Shown piece after piece: positions 23,361 through 33,381 of a stretch of DNA of 64,000 nucleotides. Below the pieces are notes generated by a model. It saw only the letters and a list, made by a program, of their open reading frames with translations, was not told the origin of the DNA and did no database searches. This stretch comes from Trichopria drosophilae (lineage: Eukaryota > Arthropoda > Insecta > Hymenoptera > Diapriidae): the NCBI GenBank assembly GCA_030407085.1, contig CM059587.1, forward strand, positions 97,025,001 through 97,089,000, read 5' to 3'. Position 1 is the stretch's first letter. Each line of letters starts with the position of its first letter. The translations under genes and the position numbers were made by a program.

Positions 23361-24234
23361 TGTTCGGGAGAGAACGAAAGTACAATATAATGACTCAACA
23401 CGAATAATAAAATACACGATTTATGATTAAACGAAACTTTATTTTTAAAGAACGAAATGGCAAATTCAAATTAAATTCCACGAAATAACGCGTTCGCGAC
23501 CTCGATCGAGAGAAAGTAGAAAATTAAACCACGAACCTAAAACTCCGCCAATCTAACCAACAGAAACACATTCGAGTGGGCGACCACTCAATACCACACA
23601 CCAACCTCATTACCTGCAATTACTTATTATGGGCGACCATCACCTCTTTCGAGTGGGCGACCACTCTATACCACTTACCAACCTCGTTCACCTAAGTGCT
23701 AATTATGATGGGCAACCATCACCGAGGGATTACGGTACCAAATATCCAGTCCTCTTTTCCGGTGGGCGACCACCGCTTCCACAAAGGATTCCCTGTCCAC
23801 TCAGAAGCGCTTAGCCAACGACGACGACGATGACGACAACTGGAAATCCTATAGCCTACTCTCTCGATCGACTTAATACAAAAATACCGGATTTGATTCT
23901 GAGGTCCTTCCTAGTCGGAAGCTAAATTTGGTCTCTCCCTTAGTAACCACCAAACATACAATTTTCCCGTCGTCAAGGAACACGAACAGTCATTTTCCTT
24001 TGGAAACAAACAAAGAAAACGAAGATAACTGAATCACGGATTACGATAACGAATTTAAATTATTCGAGTTTTCGAATTATTTGAACTTTGCCTTTTCGCA
24101 CGGCTGCGGCCGATTTATACATAGGTACCCCATTCGGTGTGCAATGGTGTAGGAAAACCGCAGAAAACCTACACCTAGTACCCTTCGCAAATGATTACAA
24201 ATATTTTGTCGATAATGATTTCTGGTTCGCGACA
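23361..24234 (-). repeat. 5' LTR of the BEL/Pao element
   Basis: 874 bp. In sense order: a palindrome GGTGTAGG...CCTACACC (24175-24146), TATAAAT (24119-24113), five small hairpins (23774-23574), an AATAAAG polyadenylation signal near 23440, and the terminus at 23361. The hairpins should lie in the transcribed part if the TATA box is used. Confidence 0.93.
23574..23774 (-). repeat. Five small hairpins with GGGCRACC core in the LTR
   Basis: On the plus strand: GAGTGG-GCGA-CCACTC (23574-23589), ATGG-GCGA-CCAT (23629-23640), GAGTGG-GCGA-CCACTC (23651-23666), GATGG-GCAA-CCATC (23707-23720), GGTGG-GCGA-CCACC (23761-23774). The core stays constant while the outer stem changes and remains complementary. 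In the sense RNA the loops read UCGC or UUGC. The left LTR has lost one unit. Confidence 0.75.
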
Positions 24235-24310
24235 CTAAATGTTGAGTTTGTCGGATGTTGAGTTTGTAAATGTCGAGTTTGTATGTTGAAATGGCAAATG
24301 TCAACATTTC
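24235..24310. repeat. TGTTGAGTTT-type tandem repeat at BEL insertion site
   Basis: Imperfect copies of AAATGTTGAGTTTG occur here and at about 18150-18194 on the other side of the BEL element, so one short tandem array was split by the insertion. Bases 24311-24689 show no further recognised feature. Confidence 0.6.
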
Positions 24311-24694
24311 ACAATGTTGATTTGACCTGTTACCGGCGAGACATGCCTGATCTGGTTCGTTTAAATCTGATGGAATGATTATATTCAAACATATTTCCAT
24401 AACATGACGACATGGACTGATACTACTTGGTATGAAAGGCAGTACTCCTGGAGTACATGACGAAAGGGTTGCCTTCGAACATGATTTCATAGTACACTCA
24501 TCGCATTGTTTAAATCAAATGATGAAAAATTCATTATTGCCGATTCGGTTGCAAGTGTTGACTTGACAAGGAATATCAACTGGTTTTCGCCCCTGCGTAA
24601 GTTAGATACGCCTTTAATTTTAAATATTGCCAGTGGTAAAATTTGAAAAACCACTCATGTTGGCAATATTAAAATTGAAAAATCAATTAATGGT

Positions 24695-25529
24695 TGTTTC
24701 GAAATCAAGTGAAAACAGGGAGTGACACACCAATAAAACACTCAGTTGCACGGTTCAGGATAATTTATTAATTGTTTTAGAAACGGAGCGACAAAATCGT
24801 TTATGGGGATATCCGATACGCTAAAACTCACGCGGGACGACCGAGCAAAATTATGGACGACTTGGAAAACAATAAAAGACTCACACAACTCTCGAACACA
24901 AATTGAATTCCACTAAAACCGTTTGAGAGGGCGACCTATTGTACAAAAACCGGCAAGGACCATCCACTGAGTCGCAGAGCTATCTTGAGGGTGGGCGACC
25001 ACCAGCCTTTTACTTCGGTCGTTTAGCGGAATTATAGAGCCGGGTACCGATGTTCAGACACAATCTCGTCCAAATCCGCGACCTTACTACCCGGAACAAT
25101 CCACTCCAACCCGAAATCGAACTGATTACGACGAAGAGAAGTTTCGGTCGTCCGACGCGGATCTTTTGCTAATATTTTATATTTGATCTTATCGCAGCCG
25201 ATACGAAAGGCGATCTGGTCTCCACCACGCCTCCAAACAAGAAAAATTGAACATCCGTTGAATAGGATCCCAAACCGTCAATTGTTAAAATGGTGGAATT
25301 CGGACATGGTAACAAGAACAATAATTTAAAACCGTATTTTCTTACCGTCTTAGACAGATTTCGCCATTACCGACTTTGTCTCTCCGCACGGCTGCGACAG
25401 ATTTCTGCATGGTAGGTACCTCATTCGGTGTGCAATGGTGTAGGAAAACCGCCGAAAACCTACACCCAGTACCATTACAACAATCATACATATATATTTT
25501 CTGCATTATTGCAGTGTTGATTCGCAACA
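24695..25529 (-). mobile_element. Solo LTR of a second BEL/Pao family
   Basis: 835 bp from TGTTTCGAAATC to ATTCGCAACA, flanked by an exact 5-bp duplication ATGGT (24690-24694 and 25530-25534). Its right part is clearly related to the BEL LTR above (CATTCGGTGTGCAATGGTGT and the palindrome at 25437-25466). It carries GGTGG-GCGA-CCACC at 24990-25003 and a weaker GAGGGCGACCT near 24927. There is no internal coding sequence, so it arose by LTR-LTR recombination. Confidence 0.85.
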
Positions 25530-25660
25530 ATGGTAAAACATGAGTTTAGAGGAGGGGAAGATGTATATTACTCTGGGAATATGAGTTAGGAATCATTGTT
25601 CTCTACAACCTAATCTAACCTAACGAAGGGATATGGTTTTTATCATGGAAATGGAGTCAT

Positions 25661-27253
25661 CCCGCTAAACAATATTCCGTTACAGCAACATCTTTGAAAC
25701 GTCGCATTATAGCCATGCGACCAAACTTGTTTCATTGCAAAAACATTTTTGGGACGTCCTTGGAACCAGAAATGTCCTGCCACATTTACGGTTTTTAAAT
25801 AACGTTTCATTCGTAACGTACCTGCGACGTTTGAAAACTATACATCCAACGTTGTAAAAACGTTACATTAAACGGTCATAAATAAAAATTATAAGAAATT
25901 CGACGAATTATTTTATTCAATTCGAATTTTATTATTATTTATGTATCGTTAGATATGTTATGAAAGAATGTAGTTTTATAATTTTACTCGCAAATAAATC
26001 TATGAATCTAAGAAAAATCCGTCCCGACCGAGGATCGAACCCGGGTCTACCGGTTACAACGCTGACGTCTTAACCACTACGCTACGCTCGCATACGTATT
26101 ACCATGCGAACGAGAGCTCTTATACTCAATCGTAGAAGGCTTCTTGATAAATGCGGGTTTAGTTTAAACAAGATATGTTTAATTAATTTTGTCATTTCTA
26201 TATTGGGAATAATAATATTTTAATATTATTTGACTATTTTGTAGTAATTTATTGTAATTTAAATAAATATTTTTAAGATATCCGTATAGTATTTTTTTTA
26301 AACGAAATGGATTAATAGACAATGTTTAAAAAAATGTAAAGTTAATTGACACACGTATATTTTACAAATGCACTACTTGGAAATAAGTTATGAAATTACG
26401 CGGATATTAAAATTAACACAAGTGAACCACTTTTTAAATTATGAATTAAATTTAATACAATTTACATTAAAAATAATAAGGTGCGAGTTATTTTTCTGGA
26501 CAAGTGACGGAAATTTACAAATTTTGTACATAAATATATTAAAAGCGAACGAGTTTTTTAAAATAAATACACTGTATATATAAAATGCATATTCTCTAAA
26601 TATTACAAAACCCGTTTCAATTTCAAATGTGAAGTAAAACAATAGTTAAATTTCACTTCATTGCAGTCTCAGCCTCAAATTACTCTATATTTTAAATTAA
26701 TTTTTGTAGTAATATTACAAAAAAAATATTGAATTTAATGGACATCAATGTATTTAAGTTACACACGTATAAGAAATAAAAAGAACAAAATTAATAATAG
26801 CAAATAATATTATGCACCAGAAAAAAGAATAACTATAAGAAGAAAAAGATTGCATGTAAATCATGCTAATATACGAAAATAAATGCTGCATTCGAAAGCT
26901 TCCGAATCTTGATGGCGAAGTCTGAGGTGGAACCGGCCGAAACGATAGAAGATATGCAACAAATCATGTCTGCGAAACGTAGCATTCGTAACATTACATG
27001 AATGTTACGTTAGTAACCTGAATGCGACGTTTTAAATTTCCTTGGTGATTTTGTGACGTTGCAGAAACGATTCCATAAAACGTTTTTAAAACTGTTATAA
27101 AGTGACATTCTGGTAATGTTACGCATTAGCTTTGTGTATTTAGATATTGTGCAACGTCGTGTAAACGGCATCAAGAAGTTGTTACGAAACGTTACGTTTT
27201 TGCCATAAATGGGATAACATGTAACGTTTCATTTACGTTACATGTTTAGCGGG
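25661..27253. mobile_element. TIR element (CCCGCTAAACA ends), 1593 bp, non-autonomous
   Basis: Left end CATCCCGCTAAACA and right end TGTTTAGCGGGATG are inverted copies. Many AACGTT/GTAACGTT-type words sit just inside both ends, likely transposase-binding subterminal repeats. It splits copia pol: the bases left (GGAGTCAT) and right (ATGCGTCTT) join in frame if AT is the 2-bp target duplication. No transposase frame. A tRNA-like sequence lies at 26018-26095. Confidence 0.75.
26018..26095 (-). tRNA. tRNA-Thr(UGU)-like sequence, probably pseudogene
   Basis: The minus strand has an A box (TAGCGTAGTGGTTAAGACG), an anticodon-loop-like GTTGTAA (anticodon TGT), and a B box with T loop (CCCGGGTTCGATCC). 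The acceptor halves do not pair well and the anticodon stem is weak, and there is no sign of 3' processing. A tRNA-derived pseudogene or SINE head is therefore more likely than a working gene. It lies inside a DNA transposon. Confidence 0.45.
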
Positions 27254-27609
27254 ATGCGTCTTATGAATAAAAATAAAATAATTTTAGCTGGAAGAATAAT
27301 TAATAATAAATATGTTCCATTTATACGAGTAATTCCACCAAAGCTTTCTGCGAAAATTGCTCAACCAATTAAACTATGGTATCAACATCTTGGTCATGTG
27401 GATGATAACCTAATCCGGTCGATGTGTAAACATAACCTTACCGAGGGACTTGATGTAATTTTCACAAGAAGAGAAGATTGTGATTCGTGTCATATTGGAA
27501 AACAAACAATTAATTCACATCCAAGTAGAGAGAAGCGCAACTGTTTACCTGGTCAACATTTTCATTCAGGTGTTTGTCATATTGGAATTTTAGTGAAATT
27601 TTTTGCAGA
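27254..27609 (+). pseudogene. Copia pol fragment (GAG-pre-integrase, start of integrase)
   Basis: The frame reads LMNKNKIILAGRIINNKYVP, then IKLWYQHLGHVDDN and CDSCHIGKQTINSHPS, the GAG-pre-integrase signature, then the first integrase residues, where the catalytic Asp position is Gly (HSGVC). About 35 bp before the interrupting TIR element (25625-25660) seem to be its upstream continuation. Sequence then passes directly into the 3' LTR at 27610, so the integrase core, reverse transcriptase and RNase H have been deleted. Probably the same element as the gag at 15284-16200. Confidence 0.8.
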
Positions 27610-27796
27610 GGAACTCATATTGATTCTTACTTATTAACTATATTCATGTTTATCTTCAACTGTTTACTATATGTCATTCTTTTTATGTTTAAGATGTAAT
27701 GTGTACTTTTGTAACCTAAGATGTATTTCCTGTTGTTTGAATAATAATATTACTACTGATATATACGATTTATTTTATCAACTACTTATAAATTAC
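27610..27796 (+). mobile_element. 3' LTR remnant of decayed copia element
   Basis: Direct repeat of 14965-15137: shared blocks include TTGATTCTTACTTRTTAACT, CCTGTTGTTTGAATAATAAT and GATTTATTTTA. Divergence is visibly high (roughly one change in eight), so the element is old compared with the BEL insertion nested in it. Confidence 0.7.
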
Positions 27797-27959
27797 TTGG
27801 AAATCTGCATAGTGTCATTTAGAGTATTATATTCTGCAGTAAAGACTGATACGTGAAATTTAATTGATATTTTGATGATCGTGCACTGTAGCCGATACAG
27901 TAAAATTGCATTTTGGATTTTGCCTCTATCAGTATACATAGTATACCGACGACTGGGTC

Positions 27960-28180
27960 CAAGAACCTGCCGTTTCGCCGCAGCATTGAAGAAGCGTCTG
28001 TTTCGTGATGAGTTCGAATAACTGGCCATTTCGAACGCTCCTCGAATAACCGGTCATTTAGCGGAAGTTTCGAAAAACCGGCCATTTCGATAACGGCTCG
28101 AAAAAGCAGCTATCTCGTGAATGATAAGAAACAAGCGGCCAATTCGGAAAGGGATTCGAAGATGCGGGCCATTTCGTAAG
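27960..28180. repeat. Degenerate minisatellite, ~28-30 bp unit
   Basis: About six to seven imperfect copies with core TTCGAATAACCGGCCATTTCG: examples at about 28013, 28042, 28070, 28099 and 28155. CG-rich against an AT-rich background. Short minus frames across it reflect the repeat. Confidence 0.65.
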
Positions 28181-28199
28181 ATACTTTCTGCATATGGGA

Positions 28200-29594
28200 A
28201 TTTTATAGTTGCACCACTGCCGGATAGTGGCGTGACATAATTATATTTATTTCGGAGATTAGCACACTTGCAAATATAATATGTTACATGAAAAATTAAT
28301 AATGTACGTTATATTGAAATGCAATATCTCACATTATTATTTCTTTCCTGAAGCATGTACAGAAAAATTTGACTAATACTCATTATATCGAATTTTAATA
28401 GTTCATATTTGCGATAACAAATAAATAACAGTTTTTAGAGAAATGTCATTTATATATTTCTATTTCTGTTATATTCATGCTGGATACCTCGAACGCAGAA
28501 TTTTTGTTAAAATGCTGACTAATAAATTAAATAAATATATAAAATACACATGATTCAATTTATTGAGGAATAATAGTTTGAAATTTATTTTTAAGAAAAC
28601 TAAAGAAAATATGTATTTAAGCAGAGAATATTGTCATAATATATCCATCGATTAAGAAATCCATACTACTCTAAGCACCATTAATTTAGGCTGCGGGGTC
28701 GAATGCTCCAGTTTTAATACTTTTATTCGGCACATTCAATTTGTTTGTGCTTACTTCAGTTCGTATATTGAAATAACACTGTTATGGAAATTGAATGATG
28801 AAAAAATCAAATATATTTTTATAATAAGATCAATTAATTTTGGATAATGTTTTTTAAGTACTGTAAATAGACGAGATAACAATGGATTGTAAGTATAATT
28901 TAATTTTAATTAGTAATAATTTTACAAGACTTTGAGATATTTGTTGTTTCCCAGTATCGTTCCCAAAAAGGTTAAATTAACCTCTAACACAACCGTGAGT
29001 ATTTTCTTATGGGAACGCTGTAAAATTTTCTATAAAATTTAATTTGTAATATCAAAGAGTACAAGTAACATCTACATCACATTATAAATCATTAGAAACG
29101 TTACATTTAATAGTACCCGTATTAAGTATTAAATATACAGTACTTTATGCGTTGTTGTAACTTTTTGGCAAAGTTGTAGGGAACAGGTTTTGATAATTTT
29201 ATTACAATATAAGTTATTTCAGATAATGACATAATATATGAATCCTTTCACAATAATGTACAGCCAGTAAATATGCAGGATTTGCAAGATAAGGATTTCA
29301 ATTTTATAAATCATATAATAGATACGGAAACATGTATGTATAATGCATTCAATCGAAATTTTGACGAATATTATTAATAACGAAATATAATTTATTTTTA
29401 CATCTTAGTAACTTTAATTCTCGATTTATGTATCACATTATGACAAATATTACAATGTTATATTTTTCTATACATTATGTCCATATACGCTTGTATTGTA
29501 GCGTGCGTCCCATTACAACTCCATTTACAGCCGGAGTCTTCATGTGTCATAGACACCACAAACTGTAAGATTATTATCAATAATAAAATGTATA
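28200..29594. other. Non-coding AT-rich stretch
   Basis: No gene, RNA or repeat recognised. Short frames near 29477-29590 have no family resemblance. Confidence 0.55.
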
Positions 29595-29599
29595 ATATC

Positions 29600-30716
29600 T
29601 GTTGCGAACTAAATCAATGTATTTTAATTTGCGGTACCCGGTGGAGGTTTTTCTGCAGTTTTCCCTCCACCATTGCACACCCGAATGGGGGTACTCCTCA
29701 CGAAGTCGGCTGCAGCCGCAAAGAAGGGCGCCTATAGGTCATTATTGTACGGGCCCTTCTAAAATGGCGACGATATCGCGAATTAAAACTTAAAAGAGCA
29801 ATTGAATGTCGAACGTGCCAAATTAATATTGCGCCTGATTTGCATGGAGAACTGAATGCTAGTGCTTCTTTTCAATGAAATGCATGTTGGGTATGTACGA
29901 GAACTTTGGATGCTTGTGCTCCAATTTTATGCGACTGTTGACTGTATTAACGTCAACAATGGATACTGTTAGTTGCATGGTTAATCGAATGCTAGTGCTT
30001 CGAATGAAGAAAACTGCATTATCGGTACTCGTATCGAGAATCGGATGCTAGTGCTTCGATTCAGGGACATACGATTTCGTCGGATGCTAGTGCTCCGATT
30101 TAGCGGTGACCAGGAACCCAATAGATGCTTGTGCTCTAATTGGAGGAAACTTGTATTGAGAATCGGATGCTAGTGCTTCGATTCGGGGAAATACAAGTTT
30201 AGCGGATGCTAGTGCTCCGATCCAATGGAAATCACGAATCCAATAAATGCTTGCGCTCTAATTGGTGGGAAATTTATGAAGACGGAAGCTTGTGCTCCGA
30301 TTGATGGAATTATGATTGAATGGATGCTTGTGCTCCGAATTTATGAAATTGATTCATCATATTTATTTATTAGGATTCATCTAATCTTGTTGGCAAGATT
30401 TATGATTAAATACAATTTGGCATTTCGATATTTCAATTTGATTATGGAAAGAATCTAGAATGTTCTAGACAAATTCGAACGTAGGCGTCCGGAAAAAACA
30501 ATTGAAAATAGTTCCCTAACGACCGCTGTTTATCCTCGTTAGCAACGGCGGTGTATAAATTTGGGTGTCTCCATGCCGTCCTTCTTCTTTCGATTTCGAT
30601 CGCTTAGCCGAATAGTTGCCGGTCCGTTTAATTAAAATCGTCGCCATTAAACAATAAAGTTTGTTGTTTGCTCAAGAAACTGTAGTTTCATTTCGCGTTT
30701 CGCTCGGTTATTGACA
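29600..30716 (+). mobile_element. Solo LTR of a third BEL/Pao-like family, 1117 bp
   Basis: Runs from TGTTGCGAAC to TTATTGACA with an exact 5-bp duplication ATATC (29595-29599 and 30717-30721). Related to the other two LTRs by its start, by ACCATTGCACACC, and by the palindrome GGTGGAGG...CCTCCACC (29640-29671). Downstream are a hairpin array (29854-30345), TATAAAT (30554-30560) and AATAAA (30653-30658) followed by GTTTGTTG, as in the full BEL element. No internal coding region, so a recombined solo LTR. Confidence 0.85.
29854..30345 (+). repeat. Array of eleven bulged hairpins inside the LTR
   Basis: The core GCTWGTGC (once GCTTGCGC) occurs at 29858, 29912, 29991, 30047, 30086, 30127, 30169, 30208, 30249, 30288 and 30326. 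In the second half the spacing is 38-42 bp. Each core is flanked by complementary arms that differ between units: AATCGGA/TTCGATT, TCGGA/TCCGA, CCAATAGA/TCTAATTGG, CGGA/TCCG. Folded, each gives an outer stem, a one-base 5' bulge, a two-pair GC stem and a UAGU or UUGU tetraloop. Units 4-6 and 7-9 repeat as a 122-bp block. Confidence 0.85.
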
Positions 30717-30721
30717 ATATC

Positions 30722-31841
30722 AATAGTGTGAAGAAGTCTCTTATGGGAATGTGAGGGACCGAGCCGATGGAAGGCAAGGTCCGCTTTCAAATTTGTGCGA
30801 AGAATATTTTTGCATATTCGTCAAACAATACTTTTTTATTCATGTGTGTGTAAAGTGCGTGTCTAAAAAAGTCAGAAATGCGTGAAAACCACATTTTACG
30901 CACACTGAATAAAAAAGATGTTTGAAAAGTAAAATCGTCAATATTTTATCGAAATATACATAATAAGATTAGTTGTTACCAAATATAAATAGTTGTAGTC
31001 TAATTTATGTAAATTTTCTTTTCTATATTATGAAAATGTGTAGTTTATATACTTATACACAATTTATTTGTCAATATCAGCTGACGGTTTTCAAGGTAAT
31101 TCTTGACTCACTACAATGGCTCAAATCGTGAAAATACGGTACCTTGGCGAATGATAAAAAATGGGTTTCAATTAAAATTATGAACCTCCGAGAGATAAAA
31201 ATGTATCCAAAAAACGACGACAAATTACAATTTAAATACAAATTTAATGAACAATCACAAACTGTTTCAATAAGCAAAAAAAAAGTCTAGGTAAACTATA
31301 TCCATTAACAAAACTCTATTGTAACAAACTTCAAATAGACCTTGACAAGAAAAAAGACTTAAATTATATGATCAGTAAAGGGCTGCAATATCATTCCTTT
31401 TATGAAGATATCTGTAAACAACTCTGAAATAAATTCGTGACTTATAAAATGTGATATTGGAGAGTTCTGTATTTATTTACGTATATTTAGAAAATAATAT
31501 AATTATGTATAGCAATACACTGAAAAAAATCTACTTGACACATTCAACTACCATTGGAAAGTTGAGAAGAAAGTAGTAAAAAGAACTACTTCTTTTGTCA
31601 GTATAACTTTGTTGATGCCGTTAATTTTACTATTTTTGTTTAAGTTCATATTATTTACCTAGTAAACGAAGAAGTATTGAATGATTGGCGTTCGAAAAAT
31701 TCCGATATGATCCCTAAAACTCAAATGGGCATGCACTAATATAATAAAAATGCAAACGCCAATAACTCCACTAAAAAAAAAGACAATTTAGTTAGAGGAT
31801 TTAATCAAAATAACAGACAAAATACATTTATCCAATAAGCT
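30722..31841. other. Non-coding stretch
   Basis: Nothing supported. A CACTGAAAAAAAT word at 31519 resembles a TIR end, but no partner end was found. Confidence 0.5.
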
Positions 31842-31985
31842 GTTTAGAGTTGAGTCTTACTTTTTCAGTAAAAAGTGGTATTTTATGACTGTTTAACAGG
31901 AGAGTTTGCTATTATTGCAGATGAGTTTTGCTATAAAGCAAATATAGAAAAATTATAAAAACTTTGGGTTTTTTTCTGATAACTT
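31842..31985. repeat. Repeat family X, copy B, left part
   Basis: GAGTCTTACTTTTTCAGTAA and AACAGGAGAGTTTGCTATTA match copy A. The match stops at TCTGATAACT and resumes at 33382. Confidence 0.8.
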
Positions 31986-31999
31986 TTAACTTTTACTTT

Positions 32000-32085
32000 T
32001 CTGATAAAAAGTCGGGTCAGGCTGTAAAACAGTATTGTGCTGTGTCTCGCCCTTTGTACCACCTTAATTTTGTGCAATAAAGACG

Positions 32086-32118
<33 letters not shown>
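32000..32118 (+). mobile_element. 3' tail of a 5'-truncated LINE with (TTA)n end
   Basis: About 120 bp ending GTGCAATAAAGACG followed by roughly ten TTA units (32088-32117). Short 3' fragments ending in a simple repeat after AATAAA are typical of non-LTR retrotransposons. No coding part remains. Confidence 0.55.
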
Positions 32119-32119
<1 letters not shown>

Positions 32120-32132
32120 ATCGATTTAACAA

Positions 32133-33136
32133 CACTGTAAAAAATTTCATGAAATTTAATAAAAAAAGTAGGAAGCAAATTTCATCAATGTTACTGAAAA
32201 TTAAGAATTTTGTTCCTTAAAACAGATTAAGGAACGTAAATCTTAATATCGTTTAATGAAAAATATGAAATTTAAGAAAATTTTTTTAAATTTAATAAAC
32301 TTGAATCTACTTAAAACAGCGTATCGTTGGACCGTTCCGTCAGTCTGTTGAAATCTTGAAATCCGGAAAAATCCAGCACTGCCGTGATTAGTTGTTATGA
32401 ATAATAATTAATAAAAAAGACATAAATAGCATTTAAAATTAATCTTTTACCAATTATACATACGTACATACATACGAGCATAGTAAAAGTAACACCGAAG
32501 GAGCGAAAACTTGGCAACGTTGCTGATCACGCAGAATATCTCAGCGATCTCAGCGCACAGAAACCTAACCTCAAAGGTTCTATTGAAATACATGTGTTTT
32601 TTTAATAACTGAATTTACTGAATCACTAAGTGAGGAATTTTTTTGTGATCAAATATCAGAAATGAACCAGAAAAAACTTTAAACTGTGATCGTATTGATT
32701 TAAAAGGAGAAAATTGTTTGACTCGACGCTAAGGTCAAAAATGTAAATGTACTCTTAAATTAGTCTACAACCATATTTACGGACACGTTTTGATCTCACG
32801 AAGCTGAAGAAATTTGTTTTATATCAATCGGTTGTCATTAACATCCTTAAAAATTAGAAACAAAATAATAACAATTTTAAGCTCGACTCAGCTTTTTATT
32901 AATAATAATTAAAAATAATATTAATATTTTTACATATAATATAATAAATTAAGTAAATTGTTTTAAACAGTTTATTACAGACAAGAAATGTAGGAGTATT
33001 AAGTTGTCAAATTCACAAGCTAACCTCAAATTTTATTTTAACTTGTTAAATTGATAAGAAATAAAAATTTTGGAACACACCCACACTTCACATAAATTAT
33101 ATATTTTATATTGTGTATAATTTATATAACATCACT

Positions 33137-33200
<64 letters not shown>

Positions 33201-33381
33201 TATATATATATAAAAATTCCTTAAATTTAATAAAAGTTCCTTAAATTTAATAAAATTTCCTTAAATTTAATAACACGTCATGAAATGTGTTTAAGAATTG
33301 TCATGAAACACTTTTTTGTAACATTTATGAAATTTGCTTCCTACATTTTTCTTAAAATTTCATAAAATATTTTTTACAGTG
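32133..33381. mobile_element. TIR element, CACTGTAAAAAAT ends, 1249 bp
   Basis: Left end CACTGTAAAAAATTTCATGA and right end inverted CACTGTAAAAAATATTTTAT; both continue into GTAGGAAGCAAATTTCAT. Three copies of CCTTAAATTTAATAAAA lie near the right end (about 33219-33275). No transposase frame. It interrupts repeat copy B together with the LINE tail. Confidence 0.75.
33141..33215. repeat. (AT)n microsatellite
   Basis: More than 30 near-uninterrupted AT units, broken once by AAAATATA, inside the 1249-bp TIR element. Confidence 0.9.

Larger units (their letters stand above)
18195..24234 (-). mobile_element. BEL/Pao LTR retrotransposon, internally deleted, 6040 bp
   Basis: Two direct LTRs (18195-19044 and 23361-24234) enclose minus-strand gag and a shortened pol. 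The 5-bp target duplication CTAAA (18190-18194 and 24235-24239) is exact. Sense start is at the right. LTRs begin TGTCGCG and end CGAACA in sense orientation. They differ at only about four substitutions plus one 24-bp gap, so the insertion is young. Pol lacks most of reverse transcriptase, RNase H and the integrase core, so this copy could only move with proteins supplied by relatives. It landed in a TGTTGAGTTT-type tandem repeat. Confidence 0.95.

Noticed and set aside
24077..24490. 137-codon minus frame across the BEL LTR
   Set aside because: Lies over the LTR and its flank; no similarity and a solo copy of the LTR breaks it.
29460..30716. CRISPR-like array, suggested by regular spacing of GCTWGTGC
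   Set aside because: Eukaryotic context, short core, complementary variable arms and LTR boundaries with target duplication explain it better.
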